From NCBI GenBank assembly GCA_900088475.1, contig FLMG01000670.1, forward strand, positions 1 to 44,480: DNA of 44,480 nucleotides, in the 5' to 3' direction. A program made the position numbers and the translations under genes. Positions 1 to 8,852 of the stretch are shown here, piece by piece. The stretch's first letter is position 1; every line of letters starts with the position of its first letter. The notes under the pieces are model-generated. The model had not been told where the DNA came from. It saw nothing but the letters and a program-made list of their open reading frames with translations, and made no database searches. Origin of the DNA: Hyphochytrium catenoides (Eukaryota; Sar; Hyphochytriomycetes; Hyphochytriales; Hyphochytriaceae).

Positions 1-98
1 CTGGTCGGGTCTCCAAATGGTCCTGGAAATATTCCACGGCCTAACACCTGGAAGGAAGCCAAAACAGAACGAAGTGCCTTCATGAATCGATAGAGCAT
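1..98 (-). CDS. Possible 5' end of a gene running off the left edge
   Basis: On the minus strand an ATG at 98 opens a frame of 32 codons that stays open to the window edge. The translation begins MLYRFMKALRSVLASFQ, which is basic and hydrophobic and could be the start of an organelle-targeting peptide. A second in-frame ATG lies at 83. A CAG/GTGTTA junction at about 47 could be a splice donor. No family can be recognised from so short a piece, and 32 open codons can occur by chance, so this is only a possibility. Confidence 0.2.
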   Translation of the reverse strand, partial: MLYRFMKALRSVLASFQVLGRGIFPGPFGDPT

Positions 99-2010
99 AC
101 CAAATTAGGGGGCTATGCAAGGTTTCAGCTTGATTCCAAGTTAAAGAGTATTGACAAAACTATCACAGGTGGAAGGAAAGTACAAACTCTCTCTAGACCA
201 GATCAGCCTGTACTTGTATATTCAGGTACAGTGGAACAGAGCCACTACAGGTACCAAATGAGTACAAGTAAGGGGGTACTTGTAGTACTTATGTACTTGA
301 AGTTGAAGGTCTGGGGCCAGATGGGCAAACAGTTAGATGTTGAGGAGGGAAGATGCCTGCCGAAGAAGACTCTCAAGATCATCAGCGCAGGGAGAGAAGA
401 ACAGCCTTCTGATAGAACTAATTCCACCTCTGTGAGGACTGGCTTGTGGTTTTCCTACATAATAATAATATCTCTCTATCTCCAGCAGGCAAGAGTTGTC
501 TGTAGAGACTGTTCTACTACCGTGTCACAGGGCTCGATCGATGATTCTTCACTATATTATAGGAAAAACAGGAATACCTGGCTTCAGGTGCCTACTATAC
601 TCAATAAGTATCCTATACTATTATGTCTTCTTGCCCAACCACCAGCTGCCGACTACCAACTATCGTCATGGATGATGATTCAATCCTATGATGATGACTG
701 GCAGACTCCTATTCTGTTCCTCGCTGCGCAACCGGCGTTGGCCTCATAATAAAGAGGAATAGTCGTCGTCCGCCCTACTATCATCGCAATACAATGCAGC
801 AGGTGACTCTAGAAGAAAACTCTCATCGTGGTCGGCCACCCATCTTCTGTCAAACTCCTCGGCGCTACAAATGGCTGCTCTCTTCTGCATTCAGAAGAGC
901 TTGATCTAGGAGTTATATCTGGTCGTAGTCCCTTATCACAGATCGCTGGGTTAGTTATTACTGGTACGCTTCTTGGGGGTTGTTGTTGTTGCGCCTTTCT
1001 TCATAATCATCATCACCTCATTATTCAGGGAGATATCACGAGATACTATGCACTTGTTGAAAAGAAGTGGGTGGGTGGTGGTTATAATAAAGGTTTTTGA
1101 TGGCATGATGACTGCACCCAAAGCGAGGAGAAGAGGGATCGATAGTATTATATCTACAAGTCGTAACATGGATAATATGAAGAACTTGGTGAAGATGAAT
1201 AATATACTAGGAGGAACTACTGGGCGCAATGGTGTGCTTGAGAAGTAGTCTGGCTGTATCCAGGAAGTTGTTGATGGATGTAGCGGGACGGATAGGATGA
1301 TGAACAGGTCTCCTCCCTCTTTCTGTCTGTTTGTTTGTTGCTTGAAAGCATAAATATCGAGTTGTTTCAATTGTGTACGTTGCGCCTCTTCGACTGCTTA
1401 TTAGTGGTGGTCGTCTATTATCCAAGCAAGAAGAAGAAGATGATGGATGATGGTCCCGTGGCCGACAACAAGAGGAGAAAGAAGTCTTTTCTGAATGTAA
1501 TCATCAAATGAGTGGTAAAGGGCTGGATACGCAGTTGACGGAGGCGTGGCTGTGATGAACAGAAAATCAAGACAGCAGTTCTTCTATTATGATCCTGCTC
1601 CCACGCTCATCGCATCGGCGGCAGACAGACGTAATAAAATGTATGGGAAGAGCTTCACTGATGAAGCACTCAAGATCTTGTGACAGAAAGATGTGGGAAA
1701 TAATTCCGCGTTGACCACTCTTACAATAAAGTTTCCAGTTGCTAGAAGCAGGGTCAACTAGATAAAATTCGTTTCCTTCCCGGATGAATAATTTCCATCA
1801 TGGATTGATTGGATCTGTTCTGTGAAGTTGCTTCGTTCTATTGACTATTGACTGGTAGTTTGCACTGCGGTAGTGGTCAATACGTCGGTCGCCTGAAACC
1901 TGCAGCAGCGCTGTGCGCTGTGTCTTGTCCATTCGACCGATACTCAGCACCATCCCAACCCAAAAGCGGCACTCAGAACATTAACTCCCTACCGACATCA
2001 TCTATCGACA
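99..2010. other. Gene-poor stretch with AT-rich and trinucleotide-rich sequence
   Basis: No reading frame here has a recognisable domain or a believable splice structure. The open frames seen (for example 231-749 on plus and 951-1370 on minus) are rich in low-complexity residues and lack any family motif. The sequence holds short tracts such as AATAATAATA near 461-471, TGTTGTTGTTG near 980-990 and GAAGAAGAAGATGATG near 1430-1445, and several variants of GTACTTGT between 205 and 305. The last 150 nt before 2011 should hold the promoter and 5' UTR of the NDP kinase gene, but no clear TATA element was seen. Confidence 0.5.
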
Positions 2011-3289
2011 ATGTTTGCAAGAGTTGCCAGCCGTTCCGTAGCAGCAGGTGAGTGGCATGACATCGCTAGCTAATCATAGAGGTTATTTGCAAGTCAGAGT
2101 GGAGGTAGCTGCTGACAAGTCCTGTGCAAAACTCTTTTCAGTGGCCTCTCTGGGTCGCCGCTCGGCCGTACCCAGGATTTCTGCTGTAGCCGCCTTGTCT
2201 ACGGTCTCACAGGCTGGTGCTCGTAATGTTGCTTCCCGGTAAGTGCGCTCGTCGAAGCACCGTCATCAACATCCACTGGCTACGCGGCGCGGCGTCTATG
2301 CTAAAAATGCTTTGTAGGGTAGCTGGTGCCGCTCTGGCTGCAGCTGGAGGCGCTATTATTGCCTATAGCGCTTCATCTTCCGTCATTGATGCTGCTGAGG
2401 TAAGGACCTGTCGGAAGGGATAATATGCCTTTGTAGTGGGCTGAGTGATCCATCACAATACACTCTAGAAACCCTACTGGGGAGTGCCCGGCACCACTGC
2501 TGAGCGTACTTTTATCGCTGTCAAGCCTGACGGTGTACAGCGCGGCCTGGTAAGAACGCTGTTCTTCTCTTTTGCGGTCTTCTGAAGACTCACAGTCTGG
2601 CCCTCATCTCTCCGACGTTAGGTTAATGAAGTAATCCGCCGTTTTGAGCAGAAAGGCTACAAGCTCGTTGCCATGAAAATGGTCCGCCTTTCGAATGCTG
2701 ATTAGATGGTCAGCTCTAACGTTTGCTTTTCCATACTTTATAATCTTACAGATGACTCCTAGTAAGGAGTTTGCCGAGAAGCATTATGGTGAGTTGTGCC
2801 TCTTATTTTTCTCTCTTCACTGGTGAAGGCTTCCAACTAAATAAAATTTCCTTCGTCGTGCAGCTGATCTTTCCGGACGCCCCTTCTTCAGGGGACTCGT
2901 CAGTTACTTCTCTTCAGGCCCCGTAGTTGCAATGGTAAAGTAGAGCAAATTCTTTGGTGAGGTTTTCGTGACCCACGACGTTGACTGTAAGCTCTCGTAG
3001 GTTTGGGAGGGAACGGACGTCATTCTAACAGGCAGGAAGATCCTGGGTGCAACGAACCCTAACCAAGCTCAGCCTGGGACGCTACGCGGCGACAACTGCA
3101 TTTCCACGGGTAAATCTTCCATCATCGTTATCCACAATGTATTTGCTGACTTTTTGCCCAGGCCGAAATCTTGTTCACGGGAGCGATGGTCCTAAGTCTG
3201 CCGAAGATGAGATTAAACTTTGGTTCAGAGCCGAGGAGGTGCAGGACTACAGCCGTGCTCTAGACAGCTGGATCGTCTCGGACAACTAA
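2011..3289 (+). CDS. Nucleoside diphosphate kinase, probably mitochondrial
   Basis: The enzyme moves the terminal phosphate between nucleoside tri- and diphosphates through a phosphohistidine. Nine exons join in frame to 233 residues: 2011-2047, 2142-2238, 2318-2399, 2469-2549, 2622-2681, 2752-2788, 2864-2934, 3001-3109, 3162-3289. Residues 1 to about 45 are Arg/Ser/Ala-rich with no acidic residue, like a mitochondrial presequence. They are followed by a hydrophobic stretch (about 46-62, VAGAALAAAGGAIIAY). The kinase core starts near residue 83 with ERTFIAVKPDGVQRG. The active-site motif NLVHGSDGP carries catalytic His197. The C-terminal tail with LWF and a WI near the end resembles organellar NDP kinases of plants and amoebae. 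The exon 5 donor is set by homology (KLVAMKM then MTPSKEF); reading through it meets a stop within ten codons. The call is secure; location is inferred. Confidence 0.95.
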
Positions 3290-3298
3290 GGTTAATTA

Positions 3299-3695
3299 TT
3301 AGTCATCATCGTCGAGTGGGGATCGGTGCATAATCCCCAGCCGATGCCCTAGCTTAATGGCAAAATATACTGCTGTTGCGCTACCGAGGTCATATGGAGC
3401 TCTAAGGACTACTGCTGGCGGTCCGCCCTTGAGAAATACCGTCATACCCCAGGACATCTGTTGCAGCCTTCATACGTCATTATTAGTCGTCGCCTTCTGT
3501 TGTCAATGGGGCTGAAGACGGATGCCTCAAAGCGCACGCTAAACTCTTATAGCCGGAATCTGCTACTTTCCTGCCTCTCATCCTCCCCGCATCAGTTTTT
3601 GCTGCACACATTACTACCCTGTGGGCGGCCTTGGGGGAGCTGAACCTCAATTGCAACCTCCCTACCCTCAGCAGTTGACTTCTCTTTCGCGACAT
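3299..3695 (-). CDS. Small mitochondrial-type protein, cytochrome c oxidase subunit VIIa-like
   Basis: Two exons, 3618-3695 and 3299-3457, join in phase 0 to 78 residues. Exon 1 encodes a basic, Ser-rich leader with six Arg and no acidic residue (MSRKRSQLLRVGRLQLRF), typical of a mitochondrial presequence. Exon 2 contains TVFLKGGPP followed by a hydrophobic segment, matching the YLKGG motif and single membrane helix of COX7A, a small subunit of respiratory complex IV. The intron has a CTAAT branch-like sequence about 25 nt before its AG. The total length is normal for the family. Exon 2 alone also begins with ATG, so the two-exon model is not certain. The gene converges on the NDP kinase gene, with 9 nt between the two stop codons, so the transcripts must overlap. 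The family call rests on one short motif and topology. Confidence 0.5.
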
Positions 3696-4408
3696 TCCGC
3701 TGCAATACTAGCTAGTATACAATCAAAGAAGGCTGGCAAGCTGTAGGAGGTGCCTAGTAGGTCCTCCTGCTCTTGGCACTGCTTTACGTGGCATGGCCTG
3801 TAAGAACGAGACAGTACCCTGCCTGTCATCTTCCTACAAGTAGAAGAAGCTGATCTCGCATGACTGATGAAAAGCACGATGATACAGGACTCACTCACTC
3901 CAAAGAAAAGAGCACTCTCTCTGTATAGACTTGAACAAGTGACTTACTTCCAAGTACAGTTGTAGCAGAATAAGGCCTTTATAATATAACGGGATAGCAT
4001 ACCTAATAAGTACCATATTATTGCAGAAAACTTATGCTAGTTCGGAACTTGTTCAAAGTTTGAACCTGAAACCACGGCGCCAGAGGTGGCGCCTGGCAGC
4101 TGGCCAATGTCGCATCTCCCTGGTCTTTCTCCTCTCATCAATATTATGACAGCTGCTCCTCCATCCTCCGGTAGATCCACATCCAGTCCAGAGCTCGACC
4201 AAGGCCAAGATGACCTTTGGTCTCCTCTAAAAAGATGCAATCGAGCCCGCTGCTGCTGGCCCCTGAGCTCTTGGTAAACTGAGGGTATTTCTCAGGCGCA
4301 ACATGCTTCAGCTCAAGCACATTCTCCCCTGAAGAAGGGTATAAGCTTTTTCTGCGAACTGAACCCTGCACCTGTCCGAGAAGTGCTAGAATCCTTTAAG
4401 TTAACAAG
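3696..4408. other. Divergent intergenic region between the COX7A-like and FtsK-gamma-like genes
   Basis: The 713 nt between two divergent start codons should hold both promoters. An AT-rich tract with TATAATATAA lies near 3978-3990. A 10-nt inverted repeat is seen, TTGAACAAGT at 3931-3940 and its reverse complement at 4047-4056. A minus-strand frame at 4144-4371 reads like protein but has no ATG and no family match, so it is not called as a gene. Confidence 0.4.
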
Positions 4409-5001
4409 ATGTCCCAAGTGGAAGGACCCGAAGATGCAGTTATCTTAGGTAAGTCACTTGGTTATTTCCACGCTTTGCCCCGGTGGCGTCCTAGCTAGGC
4501 AGAGGGCTTAACGTCCATCTTCTTTTTTAAGCGCATATTCAGAAACTTCAACGTAAGAACGAACGAGTTACAATCCAAGGTCTTCGGAAAGACTTTCACA
4601 TTGGTTATAAACGTGCTCTCCGACTCTTTCGAGGTTGTGGCGGCGTAGTAACCGCAATTAGAGCCCCTCCTCGCAAGATCCTACCGCCAGGAGACATTCC
4701 CACCTCAGAGCATGATGATGATACGATTATTAAGTTTCTCATTGATAGCAAAATAAGCGGAACAGACATCAGCGCTAACAGCCTTAGGACACTGTCCCGA
4801 ATAGGCTATAAGCGCGCAACAAGGTTAGTGGCTACCGCTCACGCTATCCATAAAAGCCAAACGAAGAGAGCCAAAAGGAAACAGCAGAGTGAGGCGCAGA
4901 CTGAAGTCAGTACGTGGCCGAGCAAAAGGCAGCTCACTGAGATCCTAGAAGACGGGCAGGAAAGCGTCAAGAGACATCGTGGTTCCTCTCCTCTGCCCTG
5001 A
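4409..5001 (+). CDS. Protein with two FtsK-gamma-like helix-turn-helix repeats
   Basis: Two exons, 4409-4448 and 4532-5001, join to 169 residues. The protein has an internal repeat. Residues 26-47 contain VTIQGLRKDFHIGYKRALRL and residues 93-114 contain ISANSLRTLSRIGYKRATRL. Both match the core of the winged-helix gamma domain of bacterial FtsK/SpoIIIE DNA translocases (in E. coli FtsK, SISGVQRQFRIGYNRAARI), which reads short polar DNA motifs in the major groove. After repeat 1 the segment ending RKILPPG even resembles the end of the bacterial domain (REVLAPP). The C-terminus is basic (KRAKRK at 125-130, VKRHR at 159-163), suggesting nuclear import or DNA contact. There is no motor domain. 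DNA binding is inferred from the motif; the cellular role is unknown. The stop lies 79 nt from the end of the convergent coiled-coil gene. The in-frame intron shows it is a working eukaryotic gene rather than contamination. Confidence 0.85.
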
Positions 5002-5080
5002 CTGGTACACGTTCCCGGAAGGACAAGTACAACCAGAGAGCCCTGGTCATTGTGTTATACTCTACGACGGACAGCAGTTC

Positions 5081-7941
5081 TTACTGCTCCGAGGCGGATT
5101 GGTACTCGTCCTCCTCCAAAGTCTCATTCAGCCCAATAGACTCTCTCCTTCTCTCTTGCTCAAGAGCACGTCGAAATGCCCGCTCCCTCTGCAGCTCTTC
5201 TTCCAGGCTTTTGATCTTCGAGATTGATCTCTGAGAGAAAAGAAGAAGCGAAAGGCCGTCAAAACTTCCTGGCTTCTCTGTTCCCTGTTTTGTCAGTGCT
5301 TCAATCTGGCGAATGGCTTGTACCTGGAGACCTTCAGTCATTTGCAGCGTTAAGGCCTGCACCTTTGCATTCATTTGCTTTTGGAAGTCTGCGGCTTCAG
5401 TTTTACACTTCAGCAACTACAGAGACATATAGAGAGTGAAAGGTCAATGTACTTCTTGTGTCAATGGTCCCTTCTATCGTCTTTTGTCTGTCACCTCTGC
5501 TCTGTGTCGCTCTTGCAGCTGTGAGAGCTCCACTTTGTGAGTCTGCCCTAGCTCTTCGAGCTGCTGCAGCTTGATCTCGGCATGCAAGGCACTTGCACTA
5601 GCCTCGAACTCCTTGTCCTTCAGAGCTTTCCGTACTGATTCTACTTCCTGGGGGTTCGTAAGTTAAACAACGAAGATGAACAAGAAAATGAAGTCAAGGT
5701 GAAGCGAGAAGATAAGTTCTGAGAAAGGAGGAATGCCAAGGTACAGAAGAAGAGAGCAGGACAGTACGCGGGACGATGACAAGAGTACCTGCTTTAGCAT
5801 TTCGTACTCCTTTTTAGGTACATAGTCCCTCTCTAAGGTCTCAGCATCTGCTTGTTGCTCAGCCTCCACATGTTGCTTTAAGAGACTCCGAGAAGCCTCC
5901 AGCTCTCCTTCCAACATCTCGATTGTCGTCTCAGCAGCCTTGGCATTGGCAAAAGACGGTCAATTTCTTTATCGGCACGTGAAGAGGGATTGGTCATGAA
6001 CTTGCAGGACCGGCTGCCCTGCATGTCTATTAGATGGCTTAGACCAGCCACAAGCGATAATCGCCATCCTATCTTGAATGCAAATGGAGTTCAACAACAT
6101 CAAACTTAATCCTACCGAATGCATTATGGATAGCTCTTGCAGAGAGGAGCGCAGAACCTCTACCTCCCGGTTGCCATCACTGAGTCTTTTTATCTCTTCT
6201 TCGATCTGAGATGGAGAGGTGAACTTTTTTTCCAGAAATTTGTGTTGAATCCTCGGAGATAATACATACCCTTTCCTTCTCAGCCGAAGCTCGAGATAAA
6301 TCGTCTCTCATCTCTTGGATGGCGGTGGCGTCCCGGTCACATCTCTCGCGGTAGCTCCCAAGTTCTGCTTCCAGCGCATCTCGCACTTGGAGCGCACTCT
6401 CATAAAGAGCAAACTGCACGAGAGGGTGGTGCCAAGTTTGAAAATAGCCGCTTTCTTTGTTCACCAAGGCAAAGACACCAGAGAATATAGACCAGGGAGG
6501 GCATCCCAAAGTACGTACACTTTGGAAGGGCGATGTGGCAGCATCCATTGTCTCAGGCTTATCTACACTAGTGCGAGGAGGCGTACACACAGTCTGACTT
6601 CCTGCTCCTTCCTTCAGGATACTGTATGCTTCTGTCCCCTCAGCCTGCTTTACTGGGGACGTCTGGACAGTCGTGGAGTGCATGACGAGAGCTCTTTGTC
6701 CTGGAGAGCTCATGTTTGCCTTCATGTCACCGAGAAGTTCAAACTGGTTCTTCCAGAGCTAAAAGGGGACGACGACGTGCAAAAAATTGAGGCTTCTGGT
6801 CATGCCATCGCCGTCCTCTAGGTAGTTCCTACCTCTCTATTCTCCGACATGATAGCCTCCAATCTTTGCAGACAGAGAGCCGATGAGTCTCTGACTGCCT
6901 GAATATCCGAGTGCAACTTTTTGGAAAGACGGTTCTCTTCCCTGATGGCGGTATCAGACGTTATTAGTGTCTCCCTCCACTAAATATACGTTTCGATATC
7001 CTTTGGGTCGCTCGTCTAGTCCCTCAATAATTAAAAAGAGCAACTTCCTATTTCCTCTCCTTTAGATCCTCGTGTTTTTGGTCCAACTCCCTTCCCCCTC
7101 TTACCATTCCGAGGGCGAATCGAGCTCCGCTCTTGCTTCTTTTGACGCCATTTGTGCTTCCAAGAGCTGAATCTTGCACTCCAATTGACTGGTCAGTGCA
7201 TCCTTGCTGAATAACTCTTCCTCCAAAGCACGTTTCGCAGCTTCCATTGCCAGGTAGCGCTAAGAACGAACAATTCATCATGATCCTTCCTTTGGGCCTA
7301 AAGGTCGACAATTCCTCCCTTCATGTCTCTTACCTCCTTCCATTGGCTTTGGCTTGTTAACATGTTATTCTCTGGCCGGGATTCCTTTACAAGCATATCG
7401 GCTCTGTCCGCCTGAGAAGCCTGGAATAGTATGTTAACCTATCACACAGCTGCGAAGAGTTGGGCTACACTCAACCTCTTTGGCTATTGCTAGCTTTGTC
7501 CTGCGAGCATTTCCTAAGCCACTAGTGCGCCTGAGACCCAAAGTGGTTGCGGAGGTGTTGGGTGGCTGGTTCTCGATTCCAACATGAGACCTCTCTGGGG
7601 ACTGCTGTGGGGCCCAGGAACTCCGCTTACTTGTGGTGGCGCTTGTTGCCGTAGATGACCTTCTTTTCTCTGGTTCTCCTACCAATCTTATTGGGCGGTT
7701 GTACTCGGATAGCCTTTTGGCCCCGGTGCTTATGATGCTCTTCTTCCTTGGCACCTGCTTTGAAGATGCCGTGGTTCACAGGTCAGACAGAAGCGAAAGA
7801 AACAGCAAAAACAATTACCTGGAGATGCTGCTTCATCTGTGCCTTGTTCTTCCTCCATTCCTCCAACCTAGCCTGGAGTGTGGCTGCGGCGCTCGCACTG
7901 TCTGAGTCCCTGGTTTCTTGCCCTTCTGCAGCTAGCGTCAT
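5081..7941 (-). CDS. Coiled-coil protein of unknown function
   Basis: Eleven exons join in frame to 621 residues: 7819-7941, 7476-7754, 7334-7420, 7105-7259, 6833-6941, 6519-6758, 6270-6413, 6116-6205, 5789-5938, 5495-5647, 5081-5416. The ATG at 7941 is the first in frame after an upstream stop. Residues 20-40 hold a helical RLEEWRKNKAQMKQ segment. Residues about 42-130 are Ser/Arg/Lys-rich and probably disordered. From about 150 to the end the sequence is dominated by heptad-like Glu/Leu/Lys/Gln helices, broken by a Ser/Thr/Pro-rich linker (about 265-330). Nine of ten introns are phase 0, and most exons are multiples of three. This layout is common in spindle, centrosome and cytoskeleton scaffold proteins, but no specific family can be named. 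Its start faces that of Mcm10 across 911 nt. Confidence 0.85.
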
Positions 7942-8852
7942 TGGTGCGATGAAAATGTTGTCCGTAAAGCCTTGCCGACAAGACCTCTCCGTTACACTGC
8001 TCTCCTAATCTGACCAGGACACTGAGGAGAAAGCTTCAGTGCAGTGCAGTTCCAGCTCTTCTCAAGACTAGCTACCGTCAACAACATCTAAAGCGCAGAC
8101 GGTTTGTGAGTCCTACTTCTAACTCAGGGACCTCCCTGAGAGCTAAAAGAGGAGGAGAGGTCAGACGAGAATGAACAGACAAATCCCGCAGAGGAGGACG
8201 AGAGCAGTCATCAACACGATCTCTTCTGACCTCTTCCTGCATTCCCTGCCAGATCTAAGCCATCATCCATCGTCCTGAATGTATGCTTTCGAGACAGACC
8301 ATCCTTTATCACCTGAATGATGATGATACTTTTTTGAAACTCTAACCGTTGAGGAAGTCGCTAACGGCCTTAATAGAAATAACGGTCAGGGTGGAGGGAA
8401 GAAGTTTTCGAACTGTTCTTGGCGGGAACGAACCAACTGCCAGCTTCCAGCAGCGTTGGGAGGAGGAAGTCGGACAGGATGATGATGGTGGGAGACAGCG
8501 ACAACAGCAACCGCGGCAGGGCAAGGAGAACGCTGCTTGTAGCAGCAGGGCCGCAGAGAGATAGATAGGGTGACAGGCACAAGCCGGCAGAGTATTGTGC
8601 AAGAGTGCGAGGCAGAGCATGATTGAAAGGTTGGCAAACAGGAAGCGAGAAATTGCGTGGAGCGTTGGCGACCCGAGAGCTTTCCCATAAAGGGCGAACC
8701 CTCTCCTTTCCCGTTAAATGCGTCAATGCCGGCCTCCTGTGCAGAAAGGACCTTGTGATGCATAGCCTGGCTAACCACGGCCCCTATCACCCTTGAGGTC
8801 TAATCTCTTCTTCGACTTGGCCATTAACGAGCCCACGCTCCCTTCACCGATA
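7942..8852. other. Divergent intergenic region between the coiled-coil and Mcm10 genes
   Basis: This stretch separates two divergent start codons and must contain both promoters and 5' UTRs. Overlapping open frames on both strands at 8342-8790 are Ser/Pro/Cys- or Gln/Arg-rich, begin mostly at non-ATG codons and show no domain, so I read them as chance. No RNA gene or repeat was recognised. Confidence 0.4.

Noticed and set aside
231-749. 172-codon plus-strand open frame near the left end
   Set aside because: Uneven composition, no domain, no splice support, and overlap with an equally empty minus-strand frame; probably chance.
951-1370. 139-codon minus-strand open frame
   Set aside because: Made of Thr/Ile/Leu/Ser-rich low-complexity sequence that reflects trinucleotide tracts on the other strand.
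3931-4056. 10-nt inverted repeat TTGAACAAGT and its complement 106 nt apart, considered as transposon ends
   Set aside because: Too short, no target-site duplication seen and nothing like a transposase between them.
6315-6821. 168-codon plus-strand frame opposite the coiled-coil gene
   Set aside because: Shadow of minus-strand exons 6 and 7. The minus strand gives a consistent spliced coiled-coil product.
8342-8790. Overlapping frames on both strands between the coiled-coil and Mcm10 genes
   Set aside because: Most start at non-ATG codons, are Ser/Pro/Cys- or Gln-rich and have no family features. The region is best read as a divergent promoter.
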